Shown here: positions 1 to 11,542 of the stretch, piece after piece
Position numbering within the stretch: the stretch's first letter is position 1
Layout: each line of letters starts with the position of its first letter
NCBI RefSeq assembly: GCF_037975245.1
Contig: NC_092569.1
Span: 26,055,168 to 26,119,167, forward strand
Reading direction: 5' to 3'
Length of the DNA stretch: 64,000 nt
From: Apostichopus japonicus
Lineage: Eukaryota > Echinodermata > Holothuroidea > Aspidochirotida > Stichopodidae
Position numbers and translations under genes: made by a program
The notes under the pieces: generated by a model
The model's input: the letters and a program-made list of their open reading frames with translations, nothing else
Told to the model about the DNA's origin: nothing
Databases searched by the model: none

Positions 1-811
1 ATCGTCAAATGCTGACTGTTATGTTGCAGATCGTCAAGAGACTGCTATCAGCCAAAATTGTATTTTAGTACCATATGTTGTAGTTGTTGATAAAGACCCT
101 TTTTACTTTTTACTATTTCGTATAACAAAACAGGTTACAAAACAAATTAGGTCAGTTTCCTCAGGTGCAACAAAACTAAAACTAAATTTAAAAAAAAAAA
201 ACAGGTAATGTTTGCTAGGCCTCAAGTACATATTGACTGGATGCATTACAATTTGGTAAAAGATAAGTGGTGTTGAATGTCGTTCAAGAGGTGCTCGTTT
301 GACTAGTGGAGATCATAACATATGCTTTGGTTGAGCTATTAAAGTTAATGAAAACAATGGATATAATATAAACATTTAGGCTTACACTTAGGAGATAACG
401 TCATTATCAGTTTAACTTTAAAGGAGCATTCAAAACATTTTGTAATGTTTTTATATTTTTTAAATAATATTTTAATATAATTTTTACTTGAACTTTGACA
501 TATGAAGACTATAACGTCTGCCTAAACGTTTACCTTTTACCACATCACGGGGATAGCTCTAAAAATATATGAACCACAATGATCGTTTGAGTGAGAATCA
601 ATAGTGTTTCCATTGGCACGCTTAAGATAACCTGTCATCTATGGAAAACTAAATATTCCTTTTTTTATATTGGTCACCATTCAGCAGTTGTATTCTTTGA
701 GCGTTATTATTATTATCGTCATTATTATTATCATTGTGAACAACAACAAAGAAAAAGCAGATTTAAAAAAACTAATTTTACACATAAAAACTGAGTTATA
801 ACCTTGACAAG
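1..811. other. AT-rich intergenic DNA, nothing recognised
   Basis: I see no open frame with a recognisable domain, no RNA gene and no clear repeat here. A short stretch of ATT/GTC trinucleotides lies near 700-735. Confidence 0.5.
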
Positions 812-823
812 TATATATATATA

Positions 824-869
<46 letters not shown>

Positions 870-1030
870 AATGAAAATCGTAATGAGTTGGAAAATCGTA
901 ATGAGTTGGAAAAGTGAAAAAACTTCCAGCCTCCACCGGCATTCGAACCTGGGCCTCCCGCTTTGTACGCGGACACCCCAACCACTAGGCTATGGACGCT
1001 GATTGTATGTCCAGAGGTTCTAAACCGATA
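812..1030 (-). mobile_element. tRNA-derived SINE, family 1, copy 1, with (TA)n tail
   Basis: On the - strand a tRNA-like head (929-999) starts with GCGTCCA, which pairs with the downstream TGGAGGC at six of seven positions. It carries an A-box-like TAGCCTAGTGGTT and a B-box-like GGTTCGAATGC. A short body follows. The 3' end reads CCAACTCATTACGATTTTC and runs straight into a (TA)n array at about 812-864. The anticodon-loop position reads ACA and the element continues past the head, so this is a SINE and not a tRNA gene. Further copies lie at 16668-16832 and 62862-63035, with tail-only fragments at 1560-1612 and 63240-63308. Confidence 0.8.
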
Positions 1031-1504
1031 AGGAAGGTCGTAATACCGTTATGCACGCTGCCTCAGTAGCCCCCCCCCCCCCCCCTATGTGTCTCAATGG
1101 TAGTAAAGTAATATTCGTACAAATATATTACTACTGCGTACTACTGTGTTGTATACATCTTAAGGACAACTCACGTAACATGACAATTTTAGACCGATTC
1201 AGAAGATTTTCTTTTTGTCAACATTTCGTCACAAAGGGACGTTTTTTCATCTCGGTTTCTATGAACAGAGCCCGTGACGAAAGGTTTCAAAATTATATTC
1301 CAACGCATAATGTGCTGATCATTGTACTGACCTCGTTTTACTGCAGAAAATCATATCAAGGGTTCTTTACCTACAGGATACAACAAAGGTGTGTTCACTA
1401 GAGCATAGCGCGGCATGAACGGGAACTTTGATTACGTAGATACCTGATAGACATTCTGATGATCACCTCAATCACCGGATAGTTTTGACGGTGTATGCTA
1501 CAGA
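1031..1504. other. Intergenic, poly-C run
   Basis: A run of about 15 C residues lies near 1071-1085. An open frame of 116 codons from 1051 begins in the poly-C run and shows no recognisable domain, so I do not call it a gene. Confidence 0.5.
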
Positions 1505-1505
1505 C

Positions 1506-1561
<56 letters not shown>

Positions 1562-1606
1562 AGTTTTTCACTGTTCTTGATTTTCCAACTCATTACGATT
1601 TTCATT

Positions 1607-1690
<84 letters not shown>

Positions 1691-1695
1691 TATAT
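1505..1695 (+). repeat. SINE family 1 tail fragment between two (TA)n arrays
   Basis: A fragment at 1560-1612 matches the 3' end of SINE family 1 in the opposite orientation to copy 1 (CCAACTCATTACGATTTTC at its end). It is preceded by a (TA)n array at about 1508-1557 and followed by another at about 1605-1690. No tRNA-like head is present, so it is a 5'-truncated copy or a recombination product between TA tracts. Confidence 0.75.
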
Positions 1696-2923
1696 ATATA
1701 CACACACAATGTCTAACACGTGCTTACTGTCATGGATGATAAGACAAATATATATCAATACATTAGATACATCATTATCACGTGAAGAGAATAGGCAGTA
1801 TGAAAGTTTGGGCATTATGACGTGATGAAGACAAACAGAGAGACAAACAGATAGAGAGAGAGATATATATTACAAGCTAGTATAGTCTAAACGGCAGTGG
1901 AAAATTCCACAGGAACGGTATGTTATTTCTGAGTGGCTTGAAATCTGTGAGGAATTACTGAGCTAGTACAGAATATCCACGGATCAAAGTTGTTCGCTTT
2001 TCTAGTAAGGACATGTCCGCCAGATAGAATACACGAGGGCGCAGGTGGGGGGGGGGGGGTTAGAGCCGAAAGGTAGCACCCGCAAATCACGACCACCACC
2101 TGATGAAATGCGGGGGGGGGGGGGATTACAATGTTTGAAACGTCCGGGATTTAAAAAAAGAGCAATCTGATTTTTTTTTAACAAGTTGTTTCATATAAAT
2201 TTATGGTTTTTCAAATATCACGCCTGTCCTTCTCTCTTCTCAGATAATTATTCATTTTTTTATATATTTTATTGCATCTTCGTGAGTCACAGTGGAAGTG
2301 GGTGGTGTTTCCTTTGTTATTATAATTATTTTTGCTTAATATTATTTTGTTTCCTATAGAAGGAAGTTTTTGACAATAAATTATAAAACAACAAGTAAAA
2401 TTTTGGTATTAATAAAACTGTCGTTATAAGAAAGGTTATCTTCACCATATTATCCTTGTTCTGATTTTTATATCTTACTTTTTTTTTTCAATTCCATTTC
2501 GATGATCGAGGTGGATTGGGGGTGGAGGGGATTGACTGGGTGAACGTAAATGTTTGTTTTGTTTTTTTCTGGGTTTTTTTTGGGGGGGGGGTAGGGTGGT
2601 TTGGTGTGAGATGGTGATGGGGATGGGGTAGGCATTGTTTTGTTTTTTGAGGGGTGGTATTTTTTGATGAGGATGCTGGTAGTGATAATATGACGAATAA
2701 TCAATTTCATACACTTTACGTTTCTTCTCGAATTCCTTCAAGTTGAGCGTTAAAAACCAACGGAAGTGACATCGCATACCGTATTAACTGTATGTTTATT
2801 TTGCAATCCGGTAAGTCAGTATCGATAAACGATTGTATTAGAATCGTTGAGATTTACGGTTTTTATGGCGATTGTTCGGTAATTAAAGCGACTTTTGAAA
2901 GTGGCAGAAAATGAAACACTAAA
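1696..2923. other. Intergenic, G-run and G/T-rich segments
   Basis: Two runs of at least ten G residues occur near 2047-2060 and 2112-2124. A G-rich, T-rich stretch spans about 2510-2660. No coding signal is seen. Confidence 0.5.
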
Positions 2924-3043
2924 CCCTCCCTCCCTCCCTCCCTCCCTCCCTCCCTCCCTCCCTCCCTCCCTCCCTCCCTCCCTCCCTCCCTCCCTCCCTC
3001 CCTCCCTCCCTCCCTCCCTCCCTCCCTCCCTCCCTCCCTCCCT
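2924..3043. repeat. (CCCT)n microsatellite
   Basis: About 30 uninterrupted copies of the CCCT tetranucleotide. Confidence 0.97.
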
Positions 3044-3167
3044 ATGTCGACTTGCTAATTTGTTGGATTGTGTTTATGTTTGTCATTGGCGCTCAAGCTT
3101 GAAATATGGCGACATTATATTAGAGGGCGGCATTTACTTAACCAGTTAATTGCGAGGTTCTGATGTT

Positions 3168-3197
3168 TAGCTCAGCTGAAAGCTTTCAGCTGAGCTA
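3168..3197. repeat. Perfect 30-bp palindrome
   Basis: The half site TAGCTCAGCTGAAAG is followed at once by its exact reverse complement. A related sequence in inverse orientation (AGCTTAGCTGAGC, about 3881-3896) could mark the other end of a 0.73-kb element, but this is uncertain. Confidence 0.9.
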
Positions 3198-3308
3198 TAT
3201 AGTAATCGTGCGATTCTACCGCAATTCTGTCACTTTTTTGCCACAGTGTTTGAATGACTGCCATTTCGTCATATTTCATTCGATTAAGCTCAAATTTCGT
3301 TAGTGGTT

Positions 3309-3383
3309 GTACATGAGGTGTACATGAGGTGTACGTGAGTTGTACATGAGGTGTTCATGAGGTGTACATGAGGTGTACATGAG
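3309..3383. repeat. 11-bp minisatellite
   Basis: Seven head-to-tail copies of a GTACATGAGGT unit, some with single-base changes, the last truncated. Confidence 0.9.
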
Positions 3384-5140
3384 TGCCATTTTGTGAATAA
3401 ATATATGAGGTTTTAGTGAAGGTCAAAATTCATCAAGGGTCAACTAAGACTCAACAGTATTTGCAGAACTAATATAAACAAAACATTTTTCAATGATACC
3501 TTACAATAATAACATTCGCCCATACCATGTTACGATGACACCATCCATCAAACCTCAATATAGTTTTACATCAGTGGTTTAAAGATACTACAAAGGCAAG
3601 TAGTTATAACCTTTTGAATTTCAAATATAGGCCCTATTTCAAACTTTTATCATTGTTTATGTCCATAAAAATGAAAAGTCATTTTTTCTTTATGTCCCTT
3701 TGTGTTTTCTTTGGCATACAAATCTTTACAACTTTCTAACATAATAACAAGAGGCAAGGAAGAGGAGGTGGGAGGAAAGGAAATGACACCGTTGAGCAGC
3801 CTATGTCTAATATTTTTGGCACAAACAGATGGAGAAATTATTCAGAGCTCTTGCCAATCGAAACCAAATTCTCAAATAAAAGCTTAGCTGAGCCTCTGCA
3901 GCGTCGCTGCTATTGTTAAGCAACAGTTGCATTTCCATCGAAACTCCACATTTTAATTGCACTTAACACATATTCTCTTTGAATTTTAATAGTTCTTCGT
4001 CGATGCTGAAATTAAAGTTATTAAAAGTACGTTATGCTAACGACATTTTACGTTCAACTGCGGGAGAGTCGAAAGAGGTCGATTTGATTGCATTTTATGT
4101 ACGTTTTGTTTACGGGTTTCGTTTTCAGCTGATAATGGTTGTGTACATGAAAGTTTTAGAATCTACGTAGTAAAGAAATCTACACAGAGACGATATAGCA
4201 AAGAAAAATCAAAGTTGAAATAAACTCGTAAAAATCAATTTCGATTAAAGTTTAACGATTTATGAAACGTGTTAATTGAGATGCGGTTTATTGTACTTCT
4301 AGCTTATTTAATCTAGTGTAAAAATTGCCCAATAATACTCAAAAGATGATGAAACTATGAGTGTGACTTATATGATCAGATTTTATTTTACTTGTAGTGT
4401 AATGTAGACATATGACGTCACCAATGACGCAGGCATGAGTTTACATGGTCAGGTACCGACCCACCAATTTTGACCTTGATCGGACTTATGGTCTAGGGGG
4501 AGTTCGCGACACGGATTTTTGCTCATTCACACACACGCACACGCACATACAGGCACACGCACGCACACTTCCTCAAATTTCTAATGTGGGGTGAAGTACA
4601 TTATCTTATCTCGTTATACGTTACACGTAGGGTGATGAGCTAATAAATCTTTAATGAACATAGTATAAGCAGGGTGACCATGCGTAGCACGACGGTAAAA
4701 TAACCTTATTCTTACACCGTAATGGTAATATACATAGTAACAAATGAACAAGGTAGGTGGAAAAAAAAACCTTTCATGTGAATGACAAAACGTATAACAG
4801 CATTTTGTTCTAGATTGACACCGTGCCCAAAAAAAAAGAACTAGCACTGTATTCATATGTTTCCCTATATTAGCCGTCCCATTTTAGGGTCACAAGGGCA
4901 GGGACAGTGAAAATGGGACGTTTAACCTTCTGATAATTCGGTAAACAGAACAAGGATACACATGCCTGTTGATTTTCGGTGTACTGTTATATTGTACTTA
5001 ATAAATCGCTACATTAGGACAAAGGAATAACTGAAAATATTGCAGCGTGACACGTGCAACCTCAGCCAATAACAGTGTACCCTCCCATAATCAGATAGAC
5101 CCTCATACACTAAGTTTAATACCAATATAGTTTAATGAAC
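3384..5140. other. Intergenic, CA-rich tract
   Basis: No supported gene. An interrupted CA/CG-rich tract lies at about 4529-4568. The stretch just before it, with TTTTGACCTTGATCGGAC, has the look of a dispersed repeat, but I see no second copy in this window. Confidence 0.45.
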
Positions 5141-5141
5141 A

Positions 5142-5267
<126 letters not shown>

Positions 5268-5333
5268 TGTGTAGCAAGTGGTATGACAGATATATAGTAA
5301 AGAAATAACGATCAACACACCAGAAAAATTCCA

Positions 5334-5375
5334 CCTCACGACCGGTTTCGTCCTTTTGGGGCTCATCAGGCGAAG
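5334..5375 (-). ncRNA. Type I hammerhead ribozyme motif with very short helix III
   Basis: On the - strand the order is CTTCGC, CTGATGA, GCCCCAAAAGGAC, GAAA, CCGGTC, GTGAGG. The conserved core CUGAUGA/GAAA is intact. Helix I is CTTCGC pairing with GTGAGG over six positions, including two G-U pairs. Helix II is GCCC with GGAC, with one C-A mismatch. Helix III is only the palindrome ACCGGU, as in the minimal, often dimer-active hammerheads known from Penelope-like elements and retrozymes. The predicted cleavage is after GUC, between 5340 and 5339. All of this is read directly; self-cleavage is inferred. Confidence 0.7.
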
Positions 5376-5450
5376 GTAGGAATCAAACCCCAGATATTTT
5401 GTCACAGAACGAAGTCCGTATACCACTCGACCACAGTGATTCTACTGGTT

Positions 5451-6095
5451 TGTGAATGCGTATAAACTGGCTTTGTATAACTATCAATGAGGGCGTGTTA
5501 CCTAAGTGTTATGATTGTACAGAGTGCCCCCCCCCCTAGTGCTTTTGAATTTGACAATTTACAAAAATGACTGAAAGGTTTATCGGGGTTGGGGGTGGGG
5601 GGCGATGGGAGCGGTAGCAAAATAAGTCACCTACGATGATAAATCTTCATTTTGAAAAGTACGCATTTAGGTTCGGAGCTTATTTGAAGAGTACTTATCT
5701 ACACTTGTGATTAGCTGTTTGGAGCAATTTGCTAATTAACAGAAAATATGTCTGGTGTTGTGCTAATAAGAGTCGCTGTCAATCGGTAATTAATAGGCTT
5801 GTAGCCTAACAATGAGTCAACCAATAGGGCAAGTTCCACATTCTCGTTCACTCGACACCAAACGTAGCCTCATCCCGAGACATTTCATAAGAAGTGCAAC
5901 ATTTTCTGGAACATTCCTTGAACCTTTTCGTGCGCAAAGAATTATACGTCAATTGTCTTCGTACGTAACATATTCACGAGAGGACTACACTGTAGAGTTT
6001 GAATTAAGTGCCCCGTGAAATACTTGACGATTTAGAATAACATGCTCTAACCTCCCATACCCCTGCTGAGTTGTATTACTATCAGTCAAGTATTG
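5451..6095. other. Intergenic, no gene seen
   Basis: C- and G-rich runs occur near 5525-5535 and 5585-5620. The open frame at 5812-6018 has no recognisable feature. Confidence 0.45.
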
Positions 6096-7265
6096 CGTTA
6101 TGATATCATCACTAATCTTCAAGACCTTCATGAGGGTATCATCAATAGTCGTTAAGGCTTATATAAGAGCATCATCACTGTAGTCTTCAAACTGATGTCA
6201 GGGTATTATTAATATAGTGCTCATGACTTAAGTTAGGACAACATCGACAGGCTTGAACAATAGGTCACAGTATCATCACTTGTCTTCAAGACCTACATAA
6301 GGGTATCATCAATAGTCGTTGAGGCTTATGTAAGAGTATCATCACTATAGTCTTCAAACCGATTTCAGGGTATCATTAATAGTGCTCATGACTTAAGTTA
6401 GGACAACATCGACAGGCTTGAACAATAGGTCACAGTATCATCACATGTCTTCAAGACCTACATAAGGGTATTATCAATAGTCGTTAAGGCTTATGTAAGA
6501 GTATCATCACTATAGTCTTCAAAATGATGTCAGGGTATCATTAATAGTGCTCATGACTTAAGTTAGGACAACATCGACAGGCTTGAACAATATGTCACAG
6601 TATCATCACTTGTCTTCAAGACCTACATACGGGTATCATCAATAGTCGTTAAGGCTTATGTCAGAGTATCATCACTGTAGTCTTCAAACTGATGTCAGGG
6701 TATCAGTGCTCATGACTTAAGTTAGGACAACATCGACAGGCTTAAACAATATGTCACAGTATCATCACTTGTCTTCAAAACCTACATAAGGGTATCATAA
6801 ATAGTCGTTGAGGCTTATGTAAGAGTATCATCACTATAGTCTTCAAAATGATGTCAGGGTATCATTAATAGTGCTCATGACTTAAGTTAGGACAACATCG
6901 ACAGGCTTAAACAATAGGTCACAGTATCATCACTTGTCTTCAAGACCTATACATACGGGTATCATCAATATTCGTTAAGGCTTATGTAAGAGTATCATCA
7001 CTATAGTCTTCAAACCGATGTCAGGGTATCATTAATAGTGCTCATGACTTAAGTTAGGACAACATCGACAGGCTTGAACAATAGGTCACAGTATCATCAC
7101 TTGTCTTCAAGACCTATACATACGGGTATCATCAATATTCGTTAAGGCTTATGTAAGAGTATCATCAATATAGTCTTCAAACCGATGTCAGGGTATCATT
7201 AATAGTGCTCAACATCGACAGGCCTAAACAATAGGTCACTGTATCATCACTTGTCTTCAAGACTC
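6096..7265. repeat. Higher-order minisatellite, 165-bp unit made of five 33-bp monomers
   Basis: About seven tandem units. The landmark ACATCGACAGGC recurs at 6241, 6406, 6571, 6730, 6895, 7062 and 7212, giving periods of 165, 165, 159, 165, 167 and 150. Within each unit the motif GTATCATCAxTAGT recurs about every 33 bp. The landmark segment itself is the fifth, most diverged monomer. Flanking monomers at both ends are degenerate. Confidence 0.93.
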
Positions 7266-9741
7266 ATCTAATCGAGTATTGTTACTGATGATGAATTAAT
7301 TAATTAATTAAACTGAGGAACCCATTATATACCTTTCTGTTTATGCTAGGTTGTGCCAAGATATGCTAGAAAAGGTAACATTGATCACTCCTTTGCAAAA
7401 CTTGATCCGCAAAAAAGAAAAAGAACGTTGGATGTTTTTGAAGAGGTCCAAACATTGTTTTATCATGCTCAAATTTTAACACAACGCTGAAGACGCTGTT
7501 GTATTTAATCACGTGGCTATAGTATATAAACTTTGGTACATATTAATAAACATATCTTGTAGATGAGGGGTGGGGAGGGTGAGGGGAGTGCCAGACAAGA
7601 CCGGAGTTTTCTCCTGACCCTACCAAGAACATGCATGACAAAGGTTATTCAAAAAAAAAAAATAATATTTCTATTATTTTCCATCTAATGTATCAAACGT
7701 AACTCTATAACATGATACTTTTTACTCCGTTGTGGTACTTACGTTCTAGTTATAGGTTTCACTTTATGTAATCAGTTTTGGATTATTTATATGCAATGAA
7801 ATTGAAAGTAAATGTATTGATACACGATATCTGGTATCGTTGTGTCAAAAACTGATATAACAAGCACATACATGCATACTAAAAAGTTAAAAGATCGAAA
7901 CCTATATTTATTTTTAACAATTTTGAGCACGTGAGAGAATGAGTTAAATATAGGTATTTATACACACACACACATATTCATACAAACAATTGAACAAAGC
8001 AAACATAATTTTATTCTCTTAATTTCATTTAAAAGGGGATACTATTGGTGAGTCTGAATGAAATCACGTTACCGATACAGCTTAACCCAGCTTATGACTG
8101 ACCGAATGTCGAATCGTTGTAAGAATTTCAAATCCAGAACTTTCCCAATTCTTGGAGGCCTTTGGCCGAAACTGGTGGGGAAATCCCCGTTTTTCCTGTA
8201 CGCACGTGGAGTTTTTGTTTGATTTCAGAATCCGCTATTTTGGTCACGTTTGCTATCACACGGAAGAATGTATATATTGATGAAAAGTTCCTATATATTT
8301 GCGCGATACATGGTTGGTTTTGCCATTTGCTGAGCGGTACTCGACGTTCTACAACAAACGATTGACGAGATTTTCAGATCAAAAGTTTAAACTTCTGGAA
8401 GATTTTTTTTTTATTGGGACTTGTATTCTGTCAACTTTTACATACTTATAACACGGTTTTTCAAAATGGTAAGTCAATTTTATTTCTACCTTTCTTTCTT
8501 TTACTGTTACAACTTCAAATAAAGAATTGCTTGTAGTTCGGCGTATACCAGGGAACAGCATAAATGTGGGCGGGCGGGGGGGGGGGGGTGGGAGGGGGTA
8601 TGAGGTCACGGGGATGTTAGCCGATCCACTTTGCATTACAGGGGAACTGAACTATTGTCGAAAGAAGAATACTTTCATGAACTTTGTAATAGTTTTCTAC
8701 AAGGGCAAGAGGGGAGCATTCGTTGGAGTGAGAAACAAAACATCACTAAGCCCTAGGTATAGCGTGGGAAATGGGCATGGTAGTCCGGTGGAGTTCTCAA
8801 GTGTACATGGTAGTCCAGTGGAGTTCTCAAGCCTAAGTCTTCAAAGGCCTGTACACCCGAATAATGTCAGATACGGCCCACAGTAGTGGCCTAGCCCCCC
8901 CCCCTCACCAATATTTGTCAGCTCCCTCCAAATGGTCAGAATTTTATTTTGAGAAAATAGGCTTTGTCCCCCTCCCCCACCCCCTTCCCCCACGGAAGAA
9001 ACTTTGGGCCTTCATAAAAAACAGTCTAGCTACGCCCCTTGTCCATACCCCGCACACCGAGAAGCCCTGTTGTAGGGTTAAGTATGTAATGTATTAATAC
9101 GTATAATTAGCATGTGGTCCATGCATTGTTGGAGCCGTATGATCATTAGCCAACGACTGAGAGAACGGACACACTAGAAATACAGGTCATGCTATATAGT
9201 TAAACTGCAAAGTAATACCTGCTAATACTTGCATGCATTATTCTAGGGTTGTCCTTATTTTTTTTCTTGCGCTCATGGGCATTGTTACCAAGCAATTATA
9301 TACGTCAAGGGGAATTTTTTTCATTTTCTGTGTGAGAATATTGATATTGTTCAATCAACTCCCCTGTTGCCATTTCGTTGAACTCGTGTTACCATGGGGT
9401 TAAAAGCAGTGGCTCACAAACATTCATTCAACCATACACACCCACAAAAAACAGCGCCATTTCAGCCTTTACCGGTAGTACATTGTTTTCATAGAAAATG
9501 TGCATTGTTACATAGATAAAACAACTCAGTATTCTTTCTATCCTTTTCTATCTCTTGTACAAATAAGGGAAAAAACAAAGATCCGCAGCCAATTGTCCAC
9601 CAAGTCCTTTAAGTCAGGTTAGATACATATGTAACACATTACAAAGGTTTCAATCCTTTCATGGTGTCGTACCGCCATTGTTATATTGATTCACACACCC
9701 ACGCACACACCCACTAAACTATACCTCCCTCTGCATATTTC

Positions 9742-9813
<72 letters not shown>

Positions 9814-10182
9814 TAAATGGTACTTGCAAATTTATCCGTCGTCACGTCTTAGATTTTTGAGCTAGAAGAGGTGATTCATTTAGCATATGCCCATGTGTCA
9901 GCTCTTGCTGAAGGTATATATTATTATATATTTATATAAATATAATTATATATATATTTATTTATTATATATTATTTTTATGTTATATAATATTATATAT
10001 TTCCTCTTAATTAACCAAGGGATTTCTAACCAAAACAAATGCCTTATGTCAACTGGCACGGTTTCCATTAGGTTTTTTTTTTTATTTATTTTTTTTTACA
10101 TTATCAGTCATATTCTATTACATTCAAGCATCAACATTGATCATGATAATTATCAACTAGCAAAAGAAAAGGTCACTTCACT
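7266..10182. other. Intergenic with dispersed repeat pieces and a (TA)n array
   Basis: A (TA)n array lies at about 9745-9808. A 33-bp duplication containing GGTGGAGTTCTCAAG lies at 8773-8835. A segment at about 8880-9041 ends in GCTACGCCCCTT, resembling the hAT-type elements described elsewhere, but lacks a clean left end. No coding signal is supported. Confidence 0.45.
7557..7645 (+). repeat. Dispersed repeat, inverted partner at 12792-12905
   Basis: The core GAGTTTTCTCCTGACCCTAC and its flanks, ending CATGCATGACAAAG, recur in reverse complement at 12792-12905. The two copies lie on either side of the first IL-17-like gene. Confidence 0.8.
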
Positions 10183-10222
10183 GGGTCCCTTTTAAGGGAA
10201 ATTTCCCTTTTGGGTGGGACCC
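10183..10222. promoter_or_regulatory. 40-bp nested palindrome with a GGGAAATTTCCC core
   Basis: A 16-bp perfect palindrome AAGGGAAATTTCCCTT (10194-10209) is framed by the inverted pair GGGTCCC and GGGACCC. The core resembles a Rel/NF-kB site but has one base pair more between its G and C triplets than the usual kB consensus. It lies about 400 bp upstream of the IL-17-like exon at 10627, either in its first intron or in its promoter. The regulatory role is an inference. Confidence 0.4.
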
Positions 10223-10514
10223 GTTTTGTAACAACAATAGCATTACACGGTATAAGAAGTACTCAAGATTTAATTCCCAAGGAGTACTGATATGACAGTC
10301 CTATATAAACTAGCATTAACGTCCGATTCGTGAAAGCATGGTTTTTACCCCCCCCCCCCCCAAAATGTGTTGTTGTTTTTTTTTCCTGTATATGTGTGTG
10401 CAAAAATTGATGCTTGTGCTATTGAAATTTTTTAATTTGTAATGTCCATAATTTCTTAAACTTGATGGAGGAATGTCACTTTGTCTATTCTTCTGATCAA
10501 TCGTCAATTTTGAT

Positions 10515-10517
10515 AAA

Positions 10518-10590
<73 letters not shown>
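10515..10590. repeat. Poly-A followed by (TA)n
   Basis: About 20 A residues run into a (TA)n array that ends about 35 bp before the splice acceptor of the IL-17-like exon. Confidence 0.95.
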
Positions 10591-10593
<3 letters not shown>

Positions 10594-10626
10594 TAAATAT
10601 ATTTCTTTAATGTTTTCTCTACCCAG

Positions 10627-11160
10627 ACGCAGACGTTCATTCTCCCGCTTGCAGTATTGCTCTGTGCCTTCTCCTTCATCACCATGGCTGCACCCCGTCC
10701 CAAACCCGCGACCGACGCACCCGAAACATCGCCAGGGTGTAGGTCCCATCAAAGACACGACATCCAATCGGGTCATACCAGTCGGCACCACCTGGTTGGT
10801 GTTACAGATTATTTCGTCACCTATGGCCACTCAGGATATCAAACTGCCAGGGCAACCTCGGAAGAGCGTTTTGGAAATCTGAAACAGCGTAACCACGAAA
10901 GGAGAAACAACTGTTCGACAGGCCTCCCCGCCCTCTGTCCATCATATGAGTTCGTGGATCATGATCACAACAGACGGCCGTCCACGCTGCTGCAGACACT
11001 TTGTTATTGCGACAGTTGTCTGGGTCACGATGGTCGATGTACCCCATACACACGTCCCATGAAGGTCCTACGAAGACACAACGAAACGGCTCAATTCGAA
11101 GATGACTATGAGATCGTCTCTCTCGCTTGTTACTGTAAACTGAAAAGTGCAACAGATTAA
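10627..11160 (+). CDS. IL-17-like cytokine, single domain, exon 2 (3' coding exon)
   Basis: This exon encodes a secreted IL-17 family ligand. Its start is set by the 3' splice site TTTTCTCTACCCAG just upstream. The frame is open from there in phase 0 for 177 residues to TAA. Residues 1-21 are hydrophobic (ILPLAVLLCAFSF within them) and end at an A-A-P site, as in a signal peptide. The IL-17 fold occupies about residues 100-175. C104 and C126 are separated by 21 residues that contain DHNRRP, followed by C-Y-C-D-S-C (126-131), RCTP with C138, VLRR, and the terminal pair A-C-Y-C (168, 170). Possible N-glycosylation sites are N95-C-S and N152-E-T. Exon 1, which must supply the initiator Met, was not located. 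The family call is firm, but the ortholog is not resolvable. Confidence 0.9.
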   Translation, partial: TQTFILPLAVLLCAFSFITMAAPRPKPATDAPETSPGCRSHQRHDIQSGHTSRHHLVGVTDYFVTYGHSGYQTARATSEERFGNLKQRNHERRNNCSTGLPALCPSYEFVDHDHNRRPSTLLQTLCYCDSCLGHDGRCTPYTRPMKVLRRHNETAQFEDDYEIVSLACYCKLKSATD

Positions 11161-11465
11161 CGATTCTATACGCAAGTCGAGATAATGATGATGATTTCTA
11201 TTTTAAAGAGATGACTACCTTTATAATTATGAATAGTTTATAATCTATTATAATGATAGATAATATATATATAAATATATATATAAATATTTATATATAT
11301 ATATATTGTGTGCCTATGTATGTGTCAGATTGGTATGTATGACGTATGAAAACGTAAACCAATCAAAACATGTCTTACGTAGATACGGATAGATTGGTAT
11401 ATTAACTTTCGGGGAGGTGTAATACAGTGCTAGTCATGGACGCTTCCGTTTTAGAACAAAAAGAA

Positions 11466-11467
<2 letters not shown>

Positions 11468-11511
<44 letters not shown>
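11468..11511. repeat. (TA)n microsatellite
   Basis: An uninterrupted TA array in the likely 3' UTR of the IL-17-like gene. Confidence 0.95.
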
Positions 11512-11521
<10 letters not shown>

Positions 11522-11536
11522 TATAGGCCTACATGA

Positions 11537-11542
11537 AATAAA
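11537..11542 (+). terminator. Candidate polyadenylation signal AATAAA
   Basis: This canonical hexamer lies 377 bases past the IL-17-like stop codon. It is plausible as the 3' end of that transcript but is not proved. Confidence 0.4.

Noticed and set aside
929-999. tRNA gene
   Set aside because: Clover-leaf elements are visible, but there is an acceptor mismatch and an implausible anticodon, the sequence continues into a shared non-tRNA body and (TA)n tail, and it occurs in several decayed copies. It is a SINE head.
6096-7265. CRISPR-like array
   Set aside because: The 33-bp spacing superficially suggests repeats and spacers, but the intervening sequences recur in every 165-bp unit, and the context is an animal genome.
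8880-9041. Fifth hAT-type element
   Set aside because: The right end GCTACGCCCCTT fits, but the left end is imperfect and no 8-bp flanking duplication is found.
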